Assembly: GCA_029547705.1 (NCBI GenBank)
Contig: JAKPOU010000068.1
Location: 142,036-206,035, forward strand
Direction: 5' to 3'
Source: Bacteroidota bacterium
GTDB lineage: Bacteria; Bacteroidota; Bacteroidia; Bacteroidales; VadinHA17
DNA: 64,000 nucleotides
Position numbers and translations under genes: made by a program. Positions 55,248 to 64,000 of the stretch are shown here, one piece after another (the first letter of the stretch is position 1; every line of letters begins with the position of its first letter). Under the pieces are notes generated by a model, which did no database searches, was not told the DNA's origin, and saw nothing but the letters and a program-made list of their open reading frames with translations.

Positions 55248-58088
55248 TTATTTGTTTATCAGTTCATAAACCTGTTTCAGTTCAATATCTGTCTGAGGGT
55301 TAAAAGAATCGCTGTTCATATAATTAAGGATAGAAGCGATCAGTTGTTTAGAAACCGGCCTTTCTTCGGGTATATCTTTCAGATCTATGCTGCAAACCAG
55401 CATTTTTCCGCCTCCGGCTTTTACTTCAAAGGCCAGCGCCAGTTTTCTGTTCTCAAACCAGGTATCTATCGGCTGGATGAGAGGTTTTAACTTTGCCGGA
55501 AATGCATCCAGTATCATTGCCTGGGAATGTGTGACAGGATCCCACCATTGCCAGTTGCTGTGATATTCCGTCGGGAAACCTGTGAACAGGGGATGCCCGG
55601 GGTCGCACAGTATTCCCAGGGTGTGGGGAGGCTGGTTCTTAGTCCAGGCAGTGTTCCAGAAAATACTTGAAAAACCAATTGCAACCTGTGCCCCTTGTGT
55701 TCTGCCGACTTTTCCATAGGTTAAAAGCAGCACGGAACCACCTCCTGCAAGGATATCCTCAGTTTTCCCGTCAATCATGTCAGTCACATAAACTTCCCGG
55801 GGATCTGACTTTACTGATGACGGATAAGCCCATAAATTCCAGTGATTCCTGAAAGATGTACCGTCAATGCTGATTTCAAAGTCGAGTTGTTCAGCCCGGG
55901 CAAAATCAGGAATATCCGTTTTAAATGTACCGATAGTTTTTCCATTACCTATTTCAATCTCATCAACATGCATGGTTTCCTCACCAAATATTTTCCCGTC
56001 CGCTGAGACTAATCTGCACAGGATCCGTGCATTTTTTAACGGTTTTTCCCCGAAATGGGCAATTTCAATATCTGCCGTGAGTTTTTCTCCGGCTTTATAA
56101 ATCATCTTTTCAAGCCTTGCCAGGGGAACGGTTTCATTGCAGAACATTCTGAATTCTTCCGGGCTTACATATCCCTTTGATCCGAAGAAAGGATTAAGAA
56201 TCCCGACCAGTGCTGTTCCCTGTCCGGGGAAATCATAAATCTGCAGAAGTTCAAACCCTCCGTAGCCAGGTGTCCTCAATGCTGCTTCTATATCAGCTTT
56301 ATAGCAAAGGACCTGAAGTTTTCCTGAAGCTTTAAGGAAATCTTCAGCCTGATCACCCATGTTATTCTTTTCAAGTGTCTCCCTGAAAATCTCAAAATTG
56401 GCAGGTTTTAAGACTCCTGTATAGGAATTAATTTCACTGAAATCGGGATAAACACACCACTGTCCTATCTCATGGCCGACAACAGGTACTTCATATTTCC
56501 CGATGATTTCCCGGAAATCGAAAAGTGTCTGAGGAGCTTCCCTGTTGATAATGCTTTTAAGACCCTCTCCCCATTGCTGAATCCTGGGAGCAGGGATCAA
56601 GTGGTAATCATTTTCAGGAATAACAGGCCAGCCGGCCGCAGATGTATACAATCTTCTGCCGTCATTTGATTTCCAATAATTTATTAGTTGTCCCAGAAAT
56701 GCATTCTGATTTTTTCCTGCCGGTTCGTTTCCATAGGCCAGCATACAGAATGACGGATGATTTCCATACTCCTTTATTATTCTGTCACCTTCCTCATATA
56801 TGAACCTGTCAATTATTCCTCCGTCCCCGATTGAACTTCCCTGGTTCGCCCATGAACTGCATTCAACATGAAAATAGATACCCAGCTTGTCTGCAGCTCT
56901 GAAAGCTGCTTCGGGAGGGCAGTAGGAATGAAATCTCATATGGTTGAGTCCGTAGTCACGGCAGGTCTGAAGGACTTTCTCCCATGATGCCTCATCAGAA
57001 GGAGGATAACCGGTCAGCGGAAAAATGCAGCATTCGGTTGTGCCTCTGAGGAAAACCGGCCGCCCGTTGACTTCAAATCTGGTACCGGAAGTGGTGAATT
57101 CCCGCATCCCGAAATCAACCAGACAATTATCTGACAAACCCTTGTCTGATTCTGTCAGGGTCACTGACATCCTGTACATTGAAGGTGAAAATTCGCTCCA
57201 CAGAAGGGGTTTGCGGATCTTATAACTTATAATAACCTGTTGTTCATCTGTATCAGTACTGATCTTTTCACTTTTTTCCGGGAGGATCTGTTTCTGCCTT
57301 GTATTGAAACTTTCTGCCCTGAGCCTCAATGTACCTTTAAAACCGGTCTTCCGCGGATTCCTAATGCTTACAATGACTTTCGCATTATTCTCCTTTATGT
57401 CCGGCACTATCCTGACATTATCAATATAGACCTGTGGCCGGAATTGAAGGTAAATGTCACCGGTTATGCCGTTCCAGTTGGATTGTGTATGATCACTTAT
57501 GCTGTGCGAATTGACCCCCACGGGAATTATGATCCGGTTATCAATCCGGATACTGATTTTGTTTTTCCCTGTGGAAACCAGATCGGTAATATCATATTCG
57601 TGTGGTGCGGCAAGACTGTTTTGTGTTCCGGCCTCCCGTCCATTGACAAATACCTTTGATTCCCAGTGACATCTTTCAAGAAAAAGTATCACACGCCTGT
57701 CTTCCCGGGTCACCGGCAAGTCAAATTCCTTCTGATACCATGCAGCTCCTTTATAATACTTCACAGGTTTAAGCCAGAATGGTATTTTAATATTCCCGGG
57801 CTGGCGGTATTTTTCATATCTGGCATCCGTAAAATACGACCGGTCAATAATATCACCTGTCCAGTCAGTAAATACTGTAACTTCATTCCCTTTACCGTTC
57901 TCAGCCATCGAGCCCGGCAGCTTCACCGACTCATCAAATTTCTCATTGTACCATTTCCGGGATAAACCCTGGTCGAGTGAATCAATCCGGAATTCCCATT
58001 CTCCCGCAAGGGAAAGGACATCACTGACATGCTGTTCGGTAACTGAACAACCTGCGACTATAAACAGCAGAATGATTAATTTCTTCAT
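55248..58088 (-). CDS. GH2 family beta-glycosidase lipoprotein
   Basis: A 946-residue protein with lipobox VAGCS. Jelly-roll, Ig-like and TIM-barrel domains are in the order usual for GH2. The acid/base Glu is E455 in AYGNEPAG and the nucleophile is E540 in VVGHEIGQW. GH2 includes beta-galactosidase, glucuronidase, mannosidase and others; the lineage is not resolved. A C-terminal part of about 300 residues extends past the barrel. The neighbouring upstream gene is a sugar porter, so the released sugar may be imported. Confidence 0.92.
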   Translation of the reverse strand: MKKLIILLFIVAGCSVTEQHVSDVLSLAGEWEFRIDSLDQGLSRKWYNEKFDESVKLPGSMAENGKGNEVTVFTDWTGDIIDRSYFTDARYEKYRQPGNIKIPFWLKPVKYYKGAAWYQKEFDLPVTREDRRVILFLERCHWESKVFVNGREAGTQNSLAAPHEYDITDLVSTGKNKISIRIDNRIIIPVGVNSHSISDHTQSNWNGITGDIYLQFRPQVYIDNVRIVPDIKENNAKVIVSIRNPRKTGFKGTLRLRAESFNTRQKQILPEKSEKISTDTDEQQVIISYKIRKPLLWSEFSPSMYRMSVTLTESDKGLSDNCLVDFGMREFTTSGTRFEVNGRPVFLRGTTECCIFPLTGYPPSDEASWEKVLQTCRDYGLNHMRFHSYCPPEAAFRAADKLGIYFHVECSSWANQGSSIGDGGIIDRFIYEEGDRIIKEYGNHPSFCMLAYGNEPAGKNQNAFLGQLINYWKSNDGRRLYTSAAGWPVIPENDYHLIPAPRIQQWGEGLKSIINREAPQTLFDFREIIGKYEVPVVGHEIGQWCVYPDFSEINSYTGVLKPANFEIFRETLEKNNMGDQAEDFLKASGKLQVLCYKADIEAALRTPGYGGFELLQIYDFPGQGTALVGILNPFFGSKGYVSPEEFRMFCNETVPLARLEKMIYKAGEKLTADIEIAHFGEKPLKNARILCRLVSADGKIFGEETMHVDEIEIGNGKTIGTFKTDIPDFARAEQLDFEISIDGTSFRNHWNLWAYPSSVKSDPREVYVTDMIDGKTEDILAGGGSVLLLTYGKVGRTQGAQVAIGFSSIFWNTAWTKNQPPHTLGILCDPGHPLFTGFPTEYHSNWQWWDPVTHSQAMILDAFPAKLKPLIQPIDTWFENRKLALAFEVKAGGGKMLVCSIDLKDIPEERPVSKQLIASILNYMNSDSFNPQTDIELKQVYELINK

Positions 58089-58223
58089 ATATCAATGATT
58101 TTGATTTTAAAGGTAATATGAACCATTAAGGCTTCGCGGGAAGTGCCCCGCTATGTTTGTGCATTTATAACTACATGTCTTTATCAGGAATATCCCGTTA
58201 ATACAATTTTCCCGGATTCGGTC

Positions 58224-59618
58224 TCACCGGATTAGTTCATGCTCAATTTCTTCAAGTGTCTTTCCCTTTGTCTCGGGAAGTCTTTTCCGGATGAACCAGA
58301 ATCCGAGAACACATGTGAATCCGTAAAGCCAGAATGTTCCCGAAACTTTTAGTGCATGGTTCAGCAGAGGGAAAGTATATGTCAGTACGAAGCAGGCTGT
58401 CCAGAGGGAAAATGTGGCAACTGACATTGCAAAGCCCCGTATCCTGTTGGGAAATATTTCTGACAGGATCACCCAGGTGACCGGAGCAAGTGACATCGCG
58501 TAGCAGCCTATGGCGATAACTACCATTATCAGTAAAAGCATACCCTGAAGATGGAAAAAGTACATGCTTCCTATGACCGCATAAATAACCGCAAGTCCTC
58601 CGGCTCCTATAAGCATAAGTGCCTTTCTGCCGAGCCTGTCAACCGTGAACATCCCAACAAAAGTGAATATAAGATTAACACTTCCGGTAATGACAATGTT
58701 GAATAATATATCAGATACACTGTAGCCTGCATTTGAGAATATCTCCTGTGCATAGTTGAATATAACATTTATCCCGCACCATTGCTGAAAGACTGCAAGC
58801 CCGATGCCCAGTACGAGCAATTTTGATATTCCGGGTTGCCTCAGAACGCGGAAATCAGTCTTGCCGGGAGTGTTTCTGAGGGTTTCATCAATTGAAACAA
58901 GTTCAGTCTCAGCATATTCAGCTCCCCCGATCCTGGTCAGGATCTTTTTCACTTTCAGGTGATTTGCTTTATTCTTGGCCAGCCACCTTGGGCTTTCAGG
59001 GACGAACCACATAAGAATGAAAAACAATAAGGCCGGTATGGTACATGCATAGAACATCCAGCGCCATCCCGTCTGACCATTCCATGATTCCAATATATAA
59101 ACTGTTGAAGCACCGGGTGGAACAGGTTGCGCGATCCTCCAGTTTATAAGTTGTGCTGCCAGTATCCCTATCACAATTGTAAGCTGGTTTATGGACACAA
59201 AACCGCCCCGGATATTCCCCGGGGTCACTTCAGCAATATACATTGGTGACAGGTTTGAAGTCAGTCCGATTCCTATCCCTCCCAGGATTCTGTAAAGTAC
59301 AAAAGCGGTAAATGTGCCGGCTGATCCTGTCCCGATTGATGCAGCAACAAAAAAGAATGCTGAGAGAATTAATAATTTCTTACGTCCGAACCTGTCACTC
59401 AGCCAGCCTGATAAGACGGCACCAGCCAGACAGCCTGTCAGGGCACAACTCATGGCCCAGCCCTGCAAACCCGGTGAGCCGGTAATACCAAAGAATGGCT
59501 CATAAAATGGTTTTGCCCCTCCGATCACCACCCAGTCATAGCCAAAAAGAAGTCCGCCCATAGCCGATACCAGGGAGATGCCAAGCAGATAATGCCAGTT
59601 ATACTTTTGTCCTTTCAC
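58224..59618 (-). CDS. Sugar porter (MFS, sugar/H+ symporter family)
   Basis: A 464-residue, 12-helix transporter. Family motifs: DRFGRKKLL, RILGGIGIGL, PESPRWLAK, DRLGRKALM and PETKGKTLEEIE at the end. It brings hexoses or pentoses across the inner membrane. It is co-oriented with GH2, 135 bp ahead of it. Upstream of the start an IS21-like end begins within about 35 bp, which may have replaced the native promoter. Confidence 0.93.
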   Translation of the reverse strand: MKGQKYNWHYLLGISLVSAMGGLLFGYDWVVIGGAKPFYEPFFGITGSPGLQGWAMSCALTGCLAGAVLSGWLSDRFGRKKLLILSAFFFVAASIGTGSAGTFTAFVLYRILGGIGIGLTSNLSPMYIAEVTPGNIRGGFVSINQLTIVIGILAAQLINWRIAQPVPPGASTVYILESWNGQTGWRWMFYACTIPALLFFILMWFVPESPRWLAKNKANHLKVKKILTRIGGAEYAETELVSIDETLRNTPGKTDFRVLRQPGISKLLVLGIGLAVFQQWCGINVIFNYAQEIFSNAGYSVSDILFNIVITGSVNLIFTFVGMFTVDRLGRKALMLIGAGGLAVIYAVIGSMYFFHLQGMLLLIMVVIAIGCYAMSLAPVTWVILSEIFPNRIRGFAMSVATFSLWTACFVLTYTFPLLNHALKVSGTFWLYGFTCVLGFWFIRKRLPETKGKTLEEIEHELIR

Positions 59619-59651
59619 TGCAATTGACTTAATGAACTAAATCCGGACAAT

Positions 59652-59685
59652 CTGACCACATTTTGCCGTAACAAACTGACCACAT
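59652..59685. repeat. Paired CTGACCACAT repeats, probable IS21-type end
   Basis: CTGACCACAT occurs at 59652-59661 and again at 59676-59685, 24 bp apart. Such paired terminal repeats are typical of IS21-family ends. No istA/istB gene is adjacent. Confidence 0.4.
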
Positions 59686-59920
59686 AGCAGCCGGTCCTTT
59701 AAGAAGAGCTTTCTCACGGTAAAAAGCGGGTTTACAAATATGTCTATTTTAATTCATTATTTCCATACCTTTTTGCCCTTCATTTGTCTTACTCAGGAAC
59801 TCTCCCTTATCATGGAAAGCTTTCCGGAGAAAAAGAATGCCGTGTTGTGCCACTAAAAAAGAAATTGTCAGGAAGTTAATGAATCTAATGGTGAAGGCAT
59901 ACAGAGGACCGTGGACTCCG

Positions 59921-59960
59921 GCTTTTTGTTTGCCGCGAACTTCCCGGCAAACTAAAAAGC
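59921..59960. terminator. Long hairpin at the island junction
   Basis: GCTTTTTGTTTGCCG (59921-59935) pairs with CGGCAAACTAAAAAGC (59945-59960) with a single bulge and a 9-nt loop. It could be a bidirectional terminator of a lost gene or part of an IS end. Confidence 0.45.
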
Positions 59961-60097
59961 AAGATTTTTAAATAATGGGAAATTAGTATTGGCCACGCGT
60001 AATAGCTGATCTATCTCAAGAGGATCGGTAGAGCAGCCAAGGGTCTTTAAAACTCTGTTTATACGACCTGCTTTTTCGACGATTTGAACACTTATGC
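59952..60097 (-). pseudogene. Short remnant ORF, possible transposase C-terminus
   Basis: A minus-strand frame reads QIVEKAGRINRVLKTLG then DPLEIDQLLRVANTNF and stops at 59952. There is no start codon, with an in-frame stop about 50 codons up. The basic and aromatic pattern recalls DDE-transposase tails, but the family is not identified. Confidence 0.3.
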
Positions 60098-60197
60098 TGC
60101 CGCTTACTCAATATAACTTACAGGTAATAAACATTCTAATAAATACTGATAAAATACTTCTTTCACTAAACGGCTTAGACACCAGCCACTGAAATAC

Positions 60198-61925
60198 CTA
60201 TGAAAAAACTTTGTACAAAACGATCAAAGCTAGTATAAGAATTAATATCAGAACACGAACATCATTTATATTTAAAATTTTGCCTTTCATAATTGATAGA
60301 GGGTTATCCCAAGTGTATTTTTCAATAACGAGAGGATCAGGTTTTGGTGTAAATATGCTGGCAACTAAATAAATAGCTACACATATGCAAAACAGCCACC
60401 ATGCTTGCATCATAAAAGGCACTCCCCATGATTCGGTTACAATTGAAGTACCTGACGAAGTAAATTTAAAATCAAGTACAAACACTGTTATTCCCATAAT
60501 TAATCCTGTAGTTAGTGTAATTAAGGATGCTTCCTTAGTCCCCTTTTTGTATAGCACTCCTAACAACAGTACAGCTGCTATAGGAGGCGATAATACTGCT
60601 GCTACTTTATTTATGGCTTCAAAAACACTTGAAAATTTATCTCCCTGAGTCGACCACATCGCAGCGATCATCATAATGAATGTGGCAGCAATTCTACCAA
60701 TCTTTATTAAGTTTTTATCAGAGGTTTCGGGTTTAATCCGCTTATAAATATCAATTGATACTAATGTAGATATACTATTCAACGCTGCTGCTATTGTACT
60801 CATTAAAGCAGCCATCAAACCCGCCGCAAAAATTCCCTGTAATCCAACTGGTAAAAGCTGATCTATTAAAACTGTCAAAGTCATATCACCTGGCTTCGTT
60901 ACTGCTGGTACAGCCGATTGAGCTGCATCAAAAATTTCTTGCTTTAATAATACAAATCCTATTATACCTGGAAGTATCATTATAAAGGGAGTAAAAAGCT
61001 TTATGAAAGCGGCAAAAATAGGTCCCTTTTGGGCATCATCTTTTGTTTTAGCACCTAACACTTGTTGGACTATGGTTTGGTCAGAACACCAGTACCACAA
61101 TCCTAGTATAGGATATCCAAGAAATGCTGCATACCAGGTCAACCCACTCCCCGAAACAGAATCAAAACCATTGGCTGAGAATTCCTTGTTTATTTCACCA
61201 GTTAATCCTGCGATTGATGCCTTGGTATGTAAAACATCCATCTGTCCTAGTCTGGCGAGATTCATGAAATTATCAATAAAACTACCTATCATACCAGATT
61301 CATCCATTAGGACGCCAAGCTTCATTAATCCTGCTACTGTCAATGCAACAGAACCAAAAATTAATACACCTGCCTGAACAGCTTGGGTATAAACTACTGC
61401 CCTTAAACCTCCCGCGAGGTAATATATTAAGGTGAGCCCCGACAATACGGCTATTGAAGTCCAGATGCTAATTCCAATAAATCGCTGAAAAATTAATGCA
61501 CCGGTATAAAGGCTTAGGCCAATATGTACAAACAAAGCTCCGAGTATTGCTATAAATGCAAAGACAGTCCTCGATCTGGCATCGTACCTGCGTTCTAGAA
61601 ACTCAGGTAAGGTTTGTATCCTGCTTTTAAAATAAAAAGGGGCAAAAATAAGGGCAAGAAAAATTAATGTCACCCCAGCTAACCATTCAAAATTCCCCCA
61701 AACCATTCCTTCGTTAAAACCCGATGAAGCAAGGCCTACAACATGAATAGTTGAAATATTTGCTGCGAACATTGATAAACCTATTATAGGCCACCTTAAA
61801 TTTCTTCCCGCAAGAAAAAAGCCGTCACTTGTATCACGTTTTTTCTTCATTTGAAATATTCCAAACAGGGTAATCCCGACCAGGAATACTATGACAATTA
61901 TTAAATCAACTGTGCTTAAATTCAT
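60198..61925 (-). CDS. SSS-family sodium:sugar symporter
   Basis: A 575-residue protein with 14 predicted transmembrane helices of the sodium:solute symporter type. It starts DLIIVIVFLVGITLFGI, has the YLAGGLRAVVYTQAVQ motif (SSS signature region), and continues PILGLWYWCSDQTIVQQVLG and MAALMSTIAAALNSISTLVS. The SGLT-like subgroup imports sugars. Markedly A+T-rich codons compared with the genes to the left. It is followed (in the transcription order) by nothing intact; a broken kinase and a lyxose isomerase lie upstream on the same strand. Confidence 0.9.
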   Translation of the reverse strand: MNLSTVDLIIVIVFLVGITLFGIFQMKKKRDTSDGFFLAGRNLRWPIIGLSMFAANISTIHVVGLASSGFNEGMVWGNFEWLAGVTLIFLALIFAPFYFKSRIQTLPEFLERRYDARSRTVFAFIAILGALFVHIGLSLYTGALIFQRFIGISIWTSIAVLSGLTLIYYLAGGLRAVVYTQAVQAGVLIFGSVALTVAGLMKLGVLMDESGMIGSFIDNFMNLARLGQMDVLHTKASIAGLTGEINKEFSANGFDSVSGSGLTWYAAFLGYPILGLWYWCSDQTIVQQVLGAKTKDDAQKGPIFAAFIKLFTPFIMILPGIIGFVLLKQEIFDAAQSAVPAVTKPGDMTLTVLIDQLLPVGLQGIFAAGLMAALMSTIAAALNSISTLVSIDIYKRIKPETSDKNLIKIGRIAATFIMMIAAMWSTQGDKFSSVFEAINKVAAVLSPPIAAVLLLGVLYKKGTKEASLITLTTGLIMGITVFVLDFKFTSSGTSIVTESWGVPFMMQAWWLFCICVAIYLVASIFTPKPDPLVIEKYTWDNPLSIMKGKILNINDVRVLILILILALIVLYKVFS

Positions 61926-62071
61926 ATTTTATTAACTATTAAACAAACTTTCTATCTTTTTTCCCCTTTAATACACCAAGTTGCTTATCATATTTCCAGT
62001 AAGAATCTTCAATTTCGTACCGAATAACAGGTATACTTTTTTTACCATTTCAGAAATTGTATCAAAATCTT

Positions 62072-63104
62072 TTATATTACAAAAACATCATAAACCAAAA
62101 TACTTTGTATAGCTACTGCGTGGGGAATCTTAACTGCTCCCTCAATAGGTCTGATATTTAGAAATGCAGCTTAAAATCCTGCAATACTGCTACCTCCAGC
62201 ACATGTTGATTTTATATTTTTTACATCAGACGTTTCAATAATTAACTCTCTGTCCATCCAATTCTCAATGTCTTTTCCGGTATACTTATGCATTTCCATT
62301 AATGCTTCCTTTAGCTGAGTTTTGATATAGTAACCCTTGATACCACACTTAATTACGACCACTTTCGCTCCAAAATAATAGAGCATCCTCAAGCCTTGGC
62401 AATACATTAACATCTAAGTTGTTAATCAGATTATCATTGGTGTTTATGTCATTTAGGTAATCTCTCATTAACATATAAAGTGTTTCTTCAATACTCGGGA
62501 TGTAAATATCTACATAAGGGAGTACACTTTTGAGAATCTTTTTCCAGTCAGCCTTCCCTGATTCTGAGGATGGTTCAGTATAAGCCATATCCAGGGAGGC
62601 AGTTACTCCAAAATCCTTTATCTTTTTGAAGATTTTTACCAATTCCATGCCATCATTTTCACATATTTTCCTAATTAAAGGTGGTTAACCAAAAAGGAAT
62701 AGCCTAGCTTTTTTTACGATTTCAAAATTGATATCATCATAAGTAAACTTATTATTTGCACCAGAATCTTGGAAGAATATCCTGTCGACACCGGGAGGGG
62801 CAATCACAACAGTATATGATGTATTTTCGCTAGTAGTTCTAACTATGCTTTCGCTAACATTCAATTGTTTCAAGAAATTAAGAATATCCTCACCAAAGAA
62901 ATCTTTTCCTATTTTTCCAATTAGTTGGCAATTCAATCCCATAATGCTTAATGAAATTCCAACATTTGGCACGACTCCACCAGCAGCAATCTTTACCCCC
63001 ATCATATTAGTCAAATGACCTGGTGTAAAAACCTGTTGAATATCCAAATAATTATCTGTCCTGAAAACGGGAGTTATGTCTAGACATATATGTCCAGCTA
63101 CCAT
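62072..63104 (-). pseudogene. PfkB-family sugar kinase, broken
   Basis: Homologous segments run through three pieces: AGHICLDITPVF and AAGGVVPNVGISLSIMG, then FGVTASLDMAYTEPSSESG and LPYVDIYIPSIEETLYML, then GAKVVVIKCGIKGYYIKT. Breaks: an in-frame TAA at 62685-62687 replacing an expected Tyr codon, a frameshift near 62371-62384, and a TAA at 62171-62173. The active-site GAGD is damaged to CAGGSS, so the catalytic Asp is missing. The reading continues in the same frame to 62072 (SILVYDVFVI). It would once have phosphorylated a ketose from the isomerase. Confidence 0.88.
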
Positions 63105-63160
63105 TACATCATTTACTTTTTTGGGGATTCCTACATTCAGATCATTTTATTTATGAAATG

Positions 63161-63847
63161 TTATAACTTATCATAATCGTTTACCAGCGGATGTAAGATA
63201 GCCTCATCCTCTTCAATAGAAGAAAACCTTCTCGCTTGTTCAACAAAAAAATTGTCTGTCTTGTCGTCGTTTATGGATGACACTTCACCCACAATTAAGT
63301 CACCTGCTCCTTTTTTTGCCCAAAATGCATGATAAATGTAAGTTGAAAGCGTAATACTGCAACCGGGCTGGATATCAATTGTTTCTCCAGCTTTAAAACA
63401 GTACTTTATGCCGTCCATAAAAACTTCAACATTTACATAGTTATCCAATTTACCTTCCTGGTTTGAACCAAACAATTGGATACACATGACCCCACCACCC
63501 CTGTTGATAATATCTTCTGTTTTTATGCGGTGGCAATGCATTGGTATCTTCTGCCCCTTTTCGTGTTGGAGTATAATTATTTTCTCCGCATAAGGGGTCC
63601 CAATACCATTATTTTTTATATCTCCATTCCTAATGGTGAAAAGAACAGCTCCAACTTCTTTGAACCTTCCCGAACCAAAATCGGTAATGTCCCATCCCTG
63701 CATCACTCGAACGATAGTAGCTATTTTATCCTTATTTTGTTCCCATTCATTAATTGTCCAGTATGCAAAGGCCGGTAATCTGAAGTTATTCCTTTCAAGC
63801 AAGTCCTTTGAAATTTTTATGGCTTCATTAATCTCTGATCTTTTCAT
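63161..63847 (-). CDS. D-lyxose isomerase
   Basis: A 228-residue cupin-type isomerase that converts D-lyxose to D-xylulose and often D-mannose to D-fructose. Metal ligands are H104, H106 and E111 in MHCHRIKTEDI, and H173 in STYIYHAF. The opening MKRSEINEAIKISKDLLE and AYWTINEWE is the family's. Intact, unlike the kinase next to it. Its start is only 17 bp from the stop of the transposase fragment, so its native promoter may be lost or supplied by the IS. Confidence 0.92.
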   Translation of the reverse strand: MKRSEINEAIKISKDLLERNNFRLPAFAYWTINEWEQNKDKIATIVRVMQGWDITDFGSGRFKEVGAVLFTIRNGDIKNNGIGTPYAEKIIILQHEKGQKIPMHCHRIKTEDIINRGGGVMCIQLFGSNQEGKLDNYVNVEVFMDGIKYCFKAGETIDIQPGCSITLSTYIYHAFWAKKGAGDLIVGEVSSINDDKTDNFFVEQARRFSSIEEDEAILHPLVNDYDKL

Positions 63848-63864
63848 ATAATAAAATTTTATGA

Positions 63865-64000
63865 CTATCGGTAATGTTTAACAATATTTTGATAATTTGT
63901 AGTAACACAAGCAATTAACAGTCTATCAAATAATTGATCTCCGTAATTCCTCCTGTTTACTTTGTAACAGAACTCATCCAGATAATTCTGGGCGTACTTT
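63865..64000 (-). mobile_element. C-terminal end of an IS1595-type (ISXO2-like) transposase
   Basis: Minus-strand residues KYAQNYLDEFCYKVNRR followed by LFDRLLIACVTTNYQN, the end of an IS1595-type DDE transposase, then a stop at 63865-63867. The rest continues beyond the window. Only 17 bp separate the stop from the isomerase start, leaving no room for the usual terminal inverted repeat, so the IS right end was lost. Confidence 0.75.

Larger units (their letters stand above)
59619..60197. other. Junction region with mobile-element debris
   Basis: About 580 bp without an intact gene. It contains the paired repeat at 59652-59685, a hairpin at 59921-59960 and two short open minus-strand stretches (59952-60097 and about 59755-59970). 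It marks the change from moderate G+C to the A+T-rich segment on the right. Confidence 0.5.

Overview
The window looks like a chromosomal segment of a Bacteroidota bacterium, probably a free-living or gut glycan degrader of the Bacteroidales/Marinilabiliales kind. This is inferred from the gene content: many glycoside hydrolases with lipoprotein signals, a FISUMP-domain protein, a TonB-dependent receptor, a serine palmitoyltransferase (sphingolipid maker), and promoters of the TTTG-N20-TAnnTTTG type. No rRNA, CRISPR array, phage or SusC/SusD pair was seen.

Layout. 0-10 kb: the end of a two-domain esterase, a DJ-1/PfpI lipoprotein, tRNA-Gln(CUG) with its terminator, the end array of a lost IS21-like element, glnS, a wHTH-regulator/membrane-protein pair, folB, a serine beta-lactamase-like hydrolase, and a DUF4956/SdiA-regulated-like pair. 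10-21 kb: a FISUMP/LamG surface protein followed by an S74-chaperone remnant. A minus-strand operon DUF1080 - MFS - exported UroD-like - GH92 mannosidase follows, with a duplicated MFS tail inside it. Facing it are an AGE epimerase and a Tat-exported Gfo/Idh/MocA oxidoreductase, which may form a periplasmic keto-sugar route. 21-30 kb: MORN protein, nitroreductase, beta-barrel/beta-propeller pair, GNAT, small ORFs, slipin/NfeD operon and a hotdog thioesterase.

30-38 kb: an SsuABC-like ABC importer, divergent from a TM1266-type small regulator and a TonB receptor. This reads as one uptake system of unknown substrate. After it come two small unknown proteins and serine palmitoyltransferase. 38-59.6 kb: carbohydrate genes (GH16, Tat-type DegT aminotransferase, GH43-like, phosphodiesterase, NlpE/META, GHL-type, GH106-like; then on the minus strand a CE4-like deacetylase, a HGSNAT-like membrane acyltransferase and a DUF4838 protein). 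A plsC/diacylglycerol-kinase/cyclophilin set and a GH2/sugar-porter pair follow.

59.6-64 kb is visibly more A+T-rich. It carries an SSS symporter, a broken PfkB kinase and a D-lyxose isomerase. It is bounded on the left by an IS21-like end and debris, and on the right by the C-terminus of an IS1595-type transposase only 17 bp from the isomerase start. It reads as a decaying, horizontally acquired pentose/hexose module.
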